Of a stretch of DNA of 64,000 bases, positions 52,189 to 62,988 are shown one piece after another. The notes beneath the pieces are model-generated. The model was not told the DNA's origin. It did no database searches and worked only from the letters and a program-made list of their open reading frames with translations. Made by a program: the position numbers and the translations under genes. Each line of letters starts with the position of its first letter. Positions within the stretch are counted from its first letter, which is position 1. Source of the DNA: Cyrtodaria siliqua (lineage: Eukaryota > Mollusca > Bivalvia > Adapedonta > Hiatellidae); NCBI GenBank assembly GCA_037043455.1, contig JAWPHD010004453.1, positions 123,649 to 187,648 on the forward strand, read 5' to 3'.

Positions 52189-54103
52189 AGGGACACATGG
52201 CAATCTTGAGTTTAGTTCAAACAATAAAATTTGCTCCTCCATTTAGTTATCCTGCGTCATTTTGACTTTAAAACTGCTTGCATATAATTAAATAAAAACA
52301 ATTCTATTTTCTTCACTATTTTACCACATTTTTATGCCCCCGAAGGGTGGCTTATAGTAATCGCACTGTCTGTCCGTTCGCGTGTACACTCGTGTCCGCT
52401 TCATAACTCTGACAATAATGGACGGATTTTCAAATAACTTTGCACATTTGCTCACCACAACAAGACGACGTGTCGCGCACAAAAACCAGGTCCGTGGCTC
52501 CAAAGTCAAGGTCACATTTAGAGGTCAACAGTCAAAATCCGTTCGTGATCCGTTCCTGACTACACTCGAGTCCGCTTCATAACTCTGACAATAATGGATG
52601 GATTTTCAAATAACTTCGCACAATTGCTCACCACAACAGGGCAACGTGTCGCACACAAAATCCAGGTCCGTGGCTCCAAGGTCAAGGTCACATTTAGAGA
52701 TCAAAGGTCAAAATCCGTTCGTCTATACACTCGTGTCCGCTTCATAACTCTGACAATAATGGATGGATTTTCAAATAACTTCGCACACTTGCTCACCACA
52801 ACAGGGCAAAGTGTCGCGCACAAAATCCAGGTCCGTGGCTCCAAAGTCAAGGTCACACTTAGAGATCAAAGGTCAAAATCCGTTCGTCTCTACACTCGTG
52901 TCCGCTTCATAACTCTGACAATAATGGATGGATTTTCAAATAACTTCGCACAATTGCTCACCACAACAGGGCAACGTGTCGCGCACAAAATCCAGGTCTG
53001 TGGCTCCAAGGTCAAGGTCACACTTAGAGATCAAAGTTCAAAATCCGTTCGTCTATACAATCGTCTCCGCTTCATAACTTGGACAATAATCGACAAAATT
53101 TCAAATAACTTCGCACAATTGCTCACCACAACAAGACGTTGTGTCGCGATTTTTTTTTTATTTTTTTAAATTATATAATAATTTTTGATTTTTTAAAAAA
53201 AAAAAAAAAAATTAAATTTTTTTTTTAAATTTTATTTTATTTTATTTTTATTGTTTGTTTGATTTTATTTTATTTAATGCCCCCGAAGGGTGGCATATAG
53301 TAATCGCACTAATCGCTTCATAACTCTGACAATATATATAATGGACAGATTTTCAAATAACTTTGCACAATTGCTCCACACAACAAGACGACTTGTCGCG
53401 CAAAAAATCCAGGTCCGTGGCTCCAAAGTCAAGGTCACACTTAGAGGTCAAAGGTCAAAATCCGTTCGTCTATACAATCGTCTCCGCTTCATAACTCGGA
53501 CAATAATCAACGGATTTTCAAATAACTGTGCATAATTGCTCACCACAACAAGACGACGTGTCGGGCACAAAATCCAGGTCCGCGGATAAAAAGGTCAAGG
53601 TCACACTTAGAGATCAAAGTTCAATTTCCGTTCGTCTATACAATCGTCTCCGCTTCATAACTCGGACAAGAATCAACAGATTTTCAAATAACTTCGCACA
53701 ATTGCTCACCACAACAAGACGTCATGTCGCGAAAAAAATATAATATTATAAATTATTATTTTTAATTTTTTTTTTTATTTATTTATTTTTTTTTTTTTTT
53801 TTTTTATTTGATTATTATTGTTTGTTTGGTTTTTTTTTTTTTTTAAATATATCTGTTGGTTTCATATTGCTCCAAGGTCAAGGTCACACTTACAGGTCAC
53901 TTCGGGGGCATTTGTCACTTACTGTGACATTTCTTGTTAAATATATTATTGGTGCAATATTATAAAAAGGTAGTAATATGTAAAAATAATTTGCTTTGAA
54001 CTATTCTAACAATTAATATTAATGATTAAACAAATGCAAGTTAAGATAAAAACTAACAGGATGATGTGAGTTTTTAAAAAATCAAGAATGCTGTGTGATA
54101 TCC
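52189..54103 (+). mobile_element. TTAA MITE (AGGGACA family) split by a Helitron-like element
   Basis: The left part 52189-52331 (AGGGACACATGGCAATCTTG, TTTTGACTTTAAAACTGC, TTTTCTTCACTATT) and the right part 53938-54103 (ATTGGTGCAATATTATAAA, CTATTCTAACAATTAATATT, AAACTAACAGGATG, ATCAAGAATGCTGTG) align end to end with the uninterrupted copy at 62361-62681. TTAA precedes the left end at 52185-52188. The right terminus has decayed. Confidence 0.85.
52332..53937 (-). mobile_element. Helitron-like element, family III, composite with two 3' ends
   Basis: On the minus strand the 5' end is AACAAGAAATGTCACAGTAA at 53937. The element passes through repeats of 165 bp (TCATAACTCTGACAATAATG at 52577, 52742, 52907 and others) and reaches a first 3' terminus GCCACCCTTCGGGGGCAT at about 53277. 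It then runs on through an AT tract and a second repeat block to another 3' terminus ending CGGGGGCATAAAAA at 52332. Units hold AAGGTCAAGGTCACA and AGAGGTCAAAGGTCAAAA. The 191-codon plus frame is a by-product of the 165 bp period. No protein is encoded. Confidence 0.8.
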
Positions 54104-54895
54104 AATTATACAATATTTACAGTATATAACTTGTCAAATGGTATTATAATGTCCCATTTTATGACTGCGACAAACTAAACATAAGAAAGACACATGACGT
54201 TAGATTTGACAGAGACAGAGTTTATTTCCATCGTGAAGTACTGAACTTTTAGATGTAGGTAAAACGTAGTTTCAGAGCTTGGTTATGCGAGACATTGAAA
54301 CAAATATTAAATATAAGACCAATGTAAATTGGCCCTTGTATTATAAACAAGGAATACAGCTAGGCCACCCAACTCTTAAGATCGAATTTCTCTGGTGGCA
54401 ATACATGATGGTAGGATCGACTCCATCCAGTACATCAAGATCACCTGGTTAATGTCCAGTTCTGATGGATGAAGCAGGTGTAAAGTCAGTGACTTCAACC
54501 CTATAAACTGCTCTAGAGCAACCCAACTCAAACAAAAGTAGAGACCATTATATAACTACAGGGATAATTGGCTTAAAGTGATATATATGCACACAGTGTT
54601 CCATGGCAGAGTCTCAAACTCACACAGATTAACACATACCATAAACACTACATAAAAAGAAAGACTGCAAACCACAAATCTATGAAAACGAACACATAAA
54701 TAATCCACCACATTGAGCATAATATTTTGACCGCTGCATGACCTGTCACATTTGAGCAAGGCGCAAAGGTTGACAACTTTTCTGGAAATACAAAACCAGT
54801 TTCTGGTAGCATACCTAACAGACTGGACAGCAGGTGAGACACGATGTGAGGATCGTACAGTACAGTGAGCCTAATGGGCTATCAACTAAAGCAGT
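54104..54895. other. Spacer, possible SINE relic
   Basis: GGTAGGATCGACTCCATCC at about 54410 has a B-box-like core but no clear A box. Two overlapping minus frames (64-67 codons) have no support. Confidence 0.35.
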
Positions 54896-55372
54896 AGTGT
54901 TATATTTCGAGCCTATTGTATTTGAGGGGTGGAGAGAATTTCTATAGGTGATTTTAGCCATACAATTTCATGAGCTAAGTGTGATATTCAATTTTTCTTC
55001 AGATTATGAGGCCCACCCAATAAAGCATTTGTGAGCAGTACACATAATAACACATTAAAAAATGTTATATATTTATTGTGTTGTTCTCTGATTTTTGGTC
55101 TAAAAACAATTAAGAAATACCAGATAAGTTTTGTATTCAAAAGCTAAATTATAAACATATATTTTTTCATTAAAGTAAATTACAGAGTGTTGTTAAGCTA
55201 TTCTTACCCTCAATATAGCAATGCTATACAAATGAAAAAACTGAGAGTGGGCCTCAATTTATATACCTGAGTTGATCAGCCATGAAGCGAGCTGGCTGTA
55301 AATATTCAAGCTTCCCATGCTTTTTCACTGCCCAAGTTACAGCATTGGGAAATGTGTCTTTAACTAAACGCT
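54896..55372 (+). repeat. Dispersed repeat X, copy 2, uninterrupted
   Basis: ATTTCGAGCCTATTGTATTT, GAGAATTTCTATAGGTGA, TGAGGCCCACCCAATAAAGC, GGGCCTCAATTTATATACC and TTGGGAAATGTGTCTTTAAC match the two parts of copy 1 at 6141-6536 and 7301-7490. Confidence 0.55.
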
Positions 55373-55653
55373 GCCAAGTATAAATCTGTATATAAATATT
55401 TATTTCTCAGTTCTGTTTCCTAGAAAGTGAATAGTGAATAATACATTTGTCTAATGAATGAGCTCTCGTTGACCTTAAATCAGTCCAAACAAAGCATCAA
55501 TGACATACAATGACCGATGATTCATCACATTCAAGGAATCAATCAACTGACCAGTAATGAATGACTGAGAATGAGCAAACAATGAGAAAGCACTGGAAAT
55601 GTTGAAAGGAGATAATTAAGTTTTATCTACCACTGGACATGTTGAAATAAATT

Positions 55654-55740
55654 ATGGTCGATTCTTACCGATGGCGGTATAGGTACACAGTACTGATTCT
55701 ACCCAGGAATAAGTGGGTGGTCTGATGCACGAACCCCACC
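55654..55740 (+). mobile_element. SINE family C, central fragment
   Basis: GTCGATTCTTACCGATGGCG and GTACTGATTCTACCCAGGAA with AAGTGGGTGGTCTG are the complement of the family C middle. Head and tail are missing. Confidence 0.7.
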
Positions 55741-56226
55741 CCCACTCCACACACACAAACAAATATTGGGTTTTGTACATGCCATTAAATACTTGACATT
55801 TTATAATGGGGGATGTGACCTCAGAACGGACAAGTATGTATAACGGACCTGTTGACCGTAGACTGAAATGTTTACATTAGAAAGTTTAATTTGGCTGAAC
55901 ATTGTAATCGGAAAAACTAGCAGCTGAAATCACGGAACAAAACCTTGTCAGCGAATGTAACTATAACATTTGTTCAATATAATGTAAATATTCACACACT
56001 TAGCATAAATAAATCCTGCAACCGAGATTGGAGCCGTTCACTTTTGAAGTATTCCATGATTCTAAGACCTCTTAAAGATGTGTACCAAACACAACTCTGA
56101 AATTATTTAAAAGTTGATATATATCAACTTTCAAGTAGAACAGAGGGGAGGGAAAAACATTTTATTACTATTTAACAACTTTTCAATATAATTAAAGCAA
56201 TACAGAACATATATATCAACAGATGT
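55741..56226. other. AT-rich spacer, nothing recognised
   Basis: No repeat partner or coding character was noted. A short inverted GTTGATATATATCAAC lies near 56115. Confidence 0.4.
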
Positions 56227-56993
56227 GTAAAGCTAAACAGTCCCTATTTTAACTGGTAATAACTCATGAATATGAATGAGTCATGTGTGAAGTAGTTTCA
56301 AATCGACGAAAACCCAAAAGTCGGTATAAGAAATCGACCGTAAAATTTCACATTTTTATTTAGCCTCTATACAGGTAACATCGATAATTAGGGGATTTGA
56401 ACCACAGCCTTGCACTTGTAAGTTTTGATGGATGCACATTGAACCACTAGACCACGGCTATTTATTGGTATGTTGTATCATTGTTAACACAAGCGCGCAC
56501 ACACAAACTCATCAAGTGCTAAATAACGAGATCTGGTTGTTATGAGGCGAAGTATCAGTTTCATATTGATAATTAACATACAATATTACACCAGACAACG
56601 TTAATTTACACGTGCGACAAGATGGACTACATATTTATTGACCCATCTTGAGTTGCGTTCAAATATGTTAAGTTATTTTGCCCTATAATAAATGGTAGTT
56701 AGTATACTATTTTCTCAAGTAGCGTTATAGTTCAGTGGATAGAGCACAGGACTTGAAATGAGAAAGTTGTATGTTCGAGTCCCGAAAGAGGCTAACTTTT
56801 TTCTTTCTATAAAAAATCCCTGTGTATAGGTACCATGTGCACTGGTCTATGTATATATACAGTAAATGATTTCCTGCGCTATATTTGCTGGCTTAAATAC
56901 CCAATTTTGACATGAGCTGGTGAACATGAAGTTACAAATAAAGACACGCCTACAAAGAAGAAATCGATTGATATAGAGACTGTGTAGCTTTAA
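56227..56993 (+). mobile_element. TIR element with two tRNA-like segments, copy 2
   Basis: The left end TAAAGCTAAACAGTCCCTAT is mirrored by ATATAGAGACTGTGTAGCTT TA with few mismatches. One tRNA-like segment is on the minus strand at 56392-56462 (TGGTCTAGTGGTTCAATG, GGTTCAAATCC). Another is on the plus strand at 56720-56790 (TAGTTCAGTGGATAGAGC, GACTTGAAATG, GTTCGAGTCCC). Copy 1 is at 12699-13846. Confidence 0.75.
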
Positions 56994-57840
56994 GTAGTAC
57001 ATAACGGTTGTATAAACTGGGATCAAGAAGTATGGTAGTTAGAGGATGCATGGCAAACTCCTACAATTGGTCATGAACCTATTCATGGGGATGTGAGGAG
57101 GGGGTGGTGGTGACTAGATTAGTGTACACTCCCCACTTTCCCCATAATCAAAACCAGAATTACGGCATACACACAGTCAGCCCAAAAATTGAGTTTTATT
57201 AAACGCTTGTAGCCAAAGTGCCATAAAAAACATAAAAATAAGACTGGTTGACAACTACTTAATATTTTACCACCTCAGTGTAATAACTAAATAAGACCAT
57301 ACATAAGCCTGTCACTCTTAACAAGTTATATTGCACCGAGTTATTGCACTGAGGTGAAGCGCTGTTTTATTTCATTCCAACCTACTTAAATAATGTTTAC
57401 CACCCCGGAAATTATTGGGGACATCTTGGCTCGTCCATGAGTGATTGCAAGTACCATCAACAGAAGCTTTATCAGTTTGAAAAAACAATTTCAAGCACCC
57501 TTTTCCTGATTACAGTATACCAGTTGACATGTCTTTACATTACTTGACACATTATTAATGTACTTGGCAAACACAGACTGGGGTACTTGACACCTCACAA
57601 ATGTACTTTATCATTAAATTCAACCAATGTTTTTACACATTATCAACACAGCGGGTAAGATGTCAAAAGATCGTTTTAATCAGCAGTCATGAAAGTACAA
57701 CTTCCTACCTCCAAGCAATTAATTAGTTACTGCATGGATCCAGCACTACCCGAGCACTGTAACCAATATTCCATAAAAAATATTCCTTGTTCTGTGTTAC
57801 TTTGAACACTGTTGTGTTACTAAAACTATAATTAATGATT
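56994..57840. other. AT-rich spacer, nothing recognised
   Basis: CTCAGTGTAATAACTAAATA and a later CACCGAGTTATTGCACTGAG form a loose inverted pair at 57276-57355. No gene was seen. Confidence 0.4.
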
Positions 57841-58025
57841 GTTTCGTTTGAATGGTGTTTTACATGTACGTCATTTTTAGCACATGCTAGGCCATATATG
57901 ATGGTAAAATTGTTAGTGGTAGAGGCAGACCACCCCATTTTTTCCTGGGTATAGTATACCTCCAGCCATCCATAAGACTTTCTTACTTGACAAGTCGAGC
58001 TTCCAGTGGGATTCAAATCCGTATA
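57841..58025 (-). mobile_element. SINE family C, diverged copy
   Basis: On the plus strand GTTTGAATGGTGTTTTAC, AGAGGCAGACCACCCC, CCAGCCATCCATAAGAC and ACAAGTCGAGCTTCCAGTGG are in family order. The tRNA-like head is cut after GGGATTCAAATCC. A 97-codon frame overlaps it and is not a gene. Confidence 0.8.
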
Positions 58026-58689
58026 ATTAATCTACCTTATATTTAATGTACCTTGAAATCGAGCATCTCAAATAGTTTTGTTTAACCTGTACATTAATTC
58101 ACTTTAACCTAATCTAGTTTCACTACATACTACCTAAATCTTTAAAAAAATGGCTTCAAGCAATAATACTTATCTATCTGCTTACACTATAAACATTAAA
58201 ACAACACTCAATATCACTTTAATAGGCTATTAATCCGAGTATAAATATAACAATAAAATACAAAGATACCAAAATACAATTATTTATTATTTAACATAAT
58301 GATGATATAAAGGCTCAAACTTAATGCACTCAGTACTGATATCACTGATGTGACTTTCAATGTTATTTTAAATACCACACACTATGGGCCTTTATTAATC
58401 CACGATTTTGTTTATAAAATCCAATATTTTGTAAAATTCAATATTTTGTAAAATCCAATAATTCAATACTTCTGATGAAATTAAGTAACCATCAAAGTCA
58501 CACTTTTACTTCACAACTTTCGATTCATAAAACAAAAATTCAATACCTTCACAACTTGCCAAAAATCATTATGCCCCACAACACAAAACCACATGTAGAG
58601 ATTCATGTTCCCAGTGGGCTGAATAAAATCATAAAAACCACATAATGCTTAGCATGCTTAGTGATACATCTACTGACACAATAAACAAC
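58026..58689. other. AT-rich spacer, nothing recognised
   Basis: AATATTTTGTAAAATYCAAT is repeated at about 58421-58461. No gene was recognised. Confidence 0.45.
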
Positions 58690-58850
58690 TAAAACGTCCT
58701 GAGTCACAGAGTTGTACTCCCACTGTTCGATGAATAATAATTGTAATGATCTACGCTATGCCATCACCACGAATCTCCGAGTCAGCACTACAGCAACAAG
58801 TGCTTTGTGGTTCACGAGTGTCCGACTGACTCAGTGATGTCATTTCATAC
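58690..58850. promoter_or_regulatory. Cluster of AP-1, MARE-like and CRE-like sites
   Basis: Two perfect TGAGTCA/TGACTCA sites (CCTGAGTCACAG at about 58698 and CTGACTCAGTG at about 58827), CCGAGTCAGCA at about 58771 (a MARE half) and TGATGTCA at about 58838 lie within 150 bp. The tract is not repeated elsewhere and has raised CpG. It lies upstream of the minus-strand exon candidate at 47949, so it could be an enhancer or distal promoter. Short motifs do recur by chance. Confidence 0.3.
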
Positions 58851-59124
58851 ATGCTGCCATGCTAATCTGGGATTCTGATTCTGCCAATAATAAAGTTTTT
58901 ACAGACCACAGCAGCCCTGGTACAGGATAGTAATAGACACAGTGTCGCTCTTAAAATCAGGAAATCAAAGCTCATGTTTTAATGCAGTCAACAGTGCAGA
59001 GAGCAAATTGTCATAAAATACAGTGTTTTTGTGTTTTTATTGAAGATACAATGCATCTAGTAAATATGCAACTTGGTGCATTCAGTCACTATAAAGAAGT
59101 TTATATAATGCCTGTAACATTCCT

Positions 59125-60402
59125 TACCCACCCACTGCTGTGACCTTGAGCAATTGATTTACACAACCACTGATGCAACTTTGAGCTAGTGATTTACCCA
59201 CCCACTGCTGTGACATTGTGCTAGTGATTTACCCACCCACTGCTGTGACATTGAGCTAGTGATTTACCCACCCACTGCTGTGACATTGCACTAGTGATTT
59301 ACCCTCCCACTGCTGTGACATTGAGCTAGTGATTTACCCACCCACTGCTGTGACCTTCAGCAAGTGATTTACCCACCCACTGCTGTGACCTTCAGCAAGT
59401 GATTTACCCACCCACTGCTGTGACCTTTAGCAATTGATTTACCCACTCATTGCTGTGATCTTCAGCAAGTGATTTACCCACCCACTGCTGTGACCTTCAG
59501 CAAGTCATTTACCCATCCATTGCTGTGACACTGAGCATATCATTTACCCATCCATTGCTGTGATTTTGAGCGAGTCATTTACCCACTCATTTCTGTGACC
59601 TTGAGTGAGTCATTTACTCACCCATTGCTGTGACTTTGAGCCAGTCATTTACCCACTCATTGCTGTGACTTTAAGCGAGTCATTTACCCACTCACTGCTG
59701 TAACCTTCAGCGAGTCATTTACCCACCCATTGCTGTGACCTTCAGCAAGTGATTTACCCATCCATTGCTGTGACATTGAGCAAGTCATATACCACTCATT
59801 GCTATGACACTGAGCCTGTCATTTACCCACTCATGGATGTGACCTTCAGCAAGTCATTTACCCACCCATTTATCTGACCTTGAGCAAGTCATACATGTAT
59901 ACCAACCCATTGCTGTGACCATGAGCAAATCATTTACCCACCTACTGCTGTGGCCTTGAGCAAGCCATTTACCCACCCACTGATGTGGCCTTGAGTAAGT
60001 GATTTACCCACCCACTGCTGTGGCCTTGAGCAAGTCATTAACCCACCGACTTCTGAGACCTTGAGCAAGTCATTTACCCACCCATTGCTGTGACCTTGAG
60101 CTAGTCATTTACCCATCCATTGCTGTGACCTTGAGCAAGTCATTTACCCACCCATTGCTGTGACCTTGAGCAAGTCATTTACCCACCCATTGCTGTGACC
60201 TTGAGCTAGTCATTTACCCATCCATTGCTGTGACACTGAGCATTTCATTTACCCACTCACTGCTGTGACCTTCAGCAAGTCTTTTACCCATCCATTGCTG
60301 TGATCTTGAGCGAGTAATTTACCCACCCATTGCTGTGACCTTGAGCTAGTCATTTACCCACCCATTGCTGTGACCTTGAGCTAGTCATTTACCCACCCAC
60401 TG
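59125..60402. repeat. 35 bp minisatellite, about 37 copies
   Basis: The consensus unit is TGCTGTGACCTTGAGCAAGT followed by CATTTACCCACCCAT. The left third favours GTGATTTACCCACCCAC and ACATTGAGCTAGT variants. The right third is the most homogeneous. Many units hold TGACCTTGAG, the complement of CTCAAGGTCA. Confidence 0.95.
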
Positions 60403-60514
60403 CCTTGTTCCTTGGAAGGAACTGAATTTATTGTAGTTTAACAATTCATCAACACATTGCCTATCGGTTATTCTGAGCCACTCCAGTGATTGGGGAAGGA
60501 CAGACAGGAATCTG

Positions 60515-60680
60515 AGAAAACCCATACTTTACTATCAAATAGATTTCTATGGTTCTTTAATGTACATACTCAGATACACAGGACCGTCTGGTTTAAATTA
60601 CATTCCCATCTATGTTCTTTAATGTACATACTCAGATACACAGGACCGTCTGGTTTAAATTACATCCCCATCCGAGGGAA
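60515..60680 (-). mobile_element. SINE family A body fragment with a 62 bp duplication
   Basis: AAATAGATTTCTATGGTTCT, TTAATGTACATACTCAGATA and ACAGGACCGTCTGGTTTAAA are the complement of the family A body (GGTCCCGTGTATCGG, TTAAAGAACCATAGGAATC). The part from TTCTTTAATGTACATACTCA to CCCATC is tandemly duplicated with a 62 bp offset. Confidence 0.7.
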
Positions 60681-60739
60681 AAGGGCCTTAATGGAGGTGC
60701 TTAAAATTGTAATGAATACTGCATGTACAGTAAAGCAAC

Positions 60740-61551
60740 GTAAACCACTATATATATGGGGGGCGGGGGGCGTAAATCATGTCAAACGTTTACTGACATA
60801 CAAAATCCTGACATTATGGTAGTCTAGTATATAAATACATAATTTTTCTTAATCCTAATCTGCTTATGAACAGTGAATGTACCTGGGATCAATATATTTC
60901 TCAATCATATAAACTGAATCAGGCAGAAAATTACAATACAAATATAACTTAAAATACGGCTTTCAAAAATCAAGCTGTTTTCCTATAACGTTTATATATA
61001 TATAAAATTACATTATATTAAGAATGATATTAACACACTAACATCAAACAAGAAAATCCTCAACTTGTTGACATATTAAATAATCAGGTTCAAATGTATC
61101 TGCTCATATTTATGGCAAAGTAATATTTTCTTTAACAGCAAATAGCAGAAACTGCTACCAAAAGCCAAGGAAATCATAAAATATCCGAGTACCTCAACAG
61201 CCTCAATAACTCCAGATAGAACAGTACCTTAGTTAATAGTATATGCTTCCATTATGCAAGAATCCTACAATATCTGTCAATATGTATACCACAATTAAAA
61301 TCCATGAAATAACTACATTGAAGATGTATTCCAGAAACTCTTGAATATTAGGTTCCATTTACTTTCCTTTCTTGTTAATTATAAACCATGCCAAGCCTCC
61401 AAACATGTGGGCTCCATTCATATTTACAGTAAATTCTCTGCTGAAGATGATGCATTCAAGCATCAAAGGAAACTAGTTCGCTTTCATCTGCGATACTATT
61501 TACCGAATACAAAGGCAGCTTCGCATGATCTCTTGAGCGCCTCCTTGTTGT
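60740..61551. other. AT-rich spacer
   Basis: A short G-rich run GGGGGGCGGGGGGCG at about 60759 could form a quadruplex. An 84-codon frame at 61341 is unsupported. No gene was recognised. Confidence 0.4.
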
Positions 61552-61838
61552 TGTACAATTTACATTTAAATAAGCCACAATTTACATATAAATAATAATA
61601 AAGCCACAATTTACATGTAAATAAGCCACAATTTACATGTAAATAAGCCACAATTTACATGTAAATAATAATTAATCCACAATTTACATGTAAATAAGCC
61701 ACAATTTACATGTAAATAAGCCACAATTTACATGTAATAAGCCACAATTTACATGTAAATAATAATTAAGCCACAATTTACATGTAAATAAGCCACAATT
61801 TACATATAAATAAGCCACAATTTACATGTAAATAAGCC
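61552..61838. repeat. 22 bp minisatellite, about 12 copies
   Basis: The unit is AAGCCACAATTTACATGTAAAT. Some units are lengthened by AATAATT or shortened by 1-2 bases. Confidence 0.93.
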
Positions 61839-61904
61839 CCTTTGTATTCAAAATGGCGCCTCTCTATAAATATGCTGTCCATACTCGGCAATGCTCTTAC
61901 AGAC

Positions 61905-61985
61905 ACTGCATGTGTTCGCTCCCTGACAGAGGCATGTTTCATCTCATTTACCTCTGAGGTTGCTGTCCCAATATGACTTTCCATG
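61905..61985 (-). repeat. Dispersed SINE-like fragment
   Basis: On the minus strand GGGACAGCAACCTCAGAGGT and GAGATGAAACATGCCTC with CAGGGAGCGAACACATG resemble SINE 3' text. Shorter echoes are at 16312-16352, 39034 and 49216. Confidence 0.4.
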
Positions 61986-62205
61986 CATTAATGGAATGTT
62001 AATTGTGGTATAAATATTGACAGATATTGTAGTATTCTTGCATAATGGAAGCATATATACTATTAACTAAGATATTAAACCCCATTTACTGTAATTTCGC
62101 AAAAAAAATTATCTTTGAAGGTCTTTGAGACAACATACATGTATTTCTTCGTCTAGACTATCTTCATGGCTGATATAATAATAATCTTTTTTTTTTAATA
62201 ATAGA

Positions 62206-62273
62206 GTGGCCAGTCTATTTTTGAGGATCCATGCTAATTAATTTCGATAAGTCAAACCATCAAAGACTGGCCA
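62206..62273. mobile_element. 68 bp fold-back with GTGGCCAGTCT ends
   Basis: GTGGCCAGTCT and AGACTGGCCAC are perfect 11 bp mirrors enclosing 46 bp of AT-rich DNA. Confidence 0.6.
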
Positions 62274-62360
62274 CAGAGCATGACTTAAAATACATAAAAT
62301 TATGCCTGCTTTTTTTTGGGACAGGCTAATCTCAGTCCAGCACTAATTCCAGGATCTTAA

Positions 62361-62681
62361 AGGGACAAATGGCAATCTTGAAGTTTGTATCAAGCATTAA
62401 CATTAGCACCTTGATTTATTAATCCAGTATCATTTTAACTTTAAACCTGCTTGCATATAATTTTTTTTTTTTTTTGATTTTTAGATTTTCTTCATTATTA
62501 CACCATACTTTTAAATACATTATGGGTGCAATATATTAATTCATATGTAAATATGTAAAAAAAAAATATTGTTTTGCACTATTCTAATAATAAATATTAA
62601 TCATTGCAAATAAGCAAGTTATGTAGAAAAACTGACAGGATGCCACCAGTTTTAAACAAATCAAGATTGCCGTTTGTCCTT
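62361..62681 (+). mobile_element. TTAA MITE (AGGGACA family), intact copy
   Basis: TTAA lies on both sides at 62357-62360 and 62682-62685. The ends AGGGACAAATGGCAATCTTG and CAAGATTGCCGTTTGTCCTT are mirrors with two mismatches over about 21 bp. It is the intact reference for the interrupted copy at 52189-54103. TTAA targeting suggests piggyBac- or Kolobok-type mobilisation. Confidence 0.9.
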
Positions 62682-62685
62682 TTAA

Positions 62686-62988
62686 CAAACATGTTTATCT
62701 GATGTATTAACTATATCACTAGCTTTTGGATTTTTGAGGAAAATCATCTCAAAGATTAGTTTTTAAGACTTGCCTGGGAATACAAAGATTGGACGCCAAT
62801 CATTCAGTTCTAAAAAATTTAATCTGGCTAAAGATGCATGACGACGCCTGCATCTCTGAGCTCATAGACATCCCGATTGTTGCCAAATAATCGTTAACTC
62901 AGGGAAGTAAAGACTGCATGCAGCATAATTACTTTGTCACATTTCTCCTAGGAGACTTCACTGTGCAGCAATACAATTTATCACTTTA
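62686..62988. other. Spacer, nothing recognised
   Basis: No repeat partner or coding character was seen between the two MITEs. Confidence 0.4.

Noticed and set aside
52594..53169. 191-codon plus-strand open frame
   Set aside because: It is produced by the 165 bp (55-codon) period of a Helitron-like element and ends in a poly-T tract.
57723..58016. 97-codon minus-strand frame
   Set aside because: It overlaps a decayed SINE family C copy.
59125..60402. 35 bp repeats resembling a CRISPR array in length
   Set aside because: Units are contiguous with no spacers, so this is a minisatellite.
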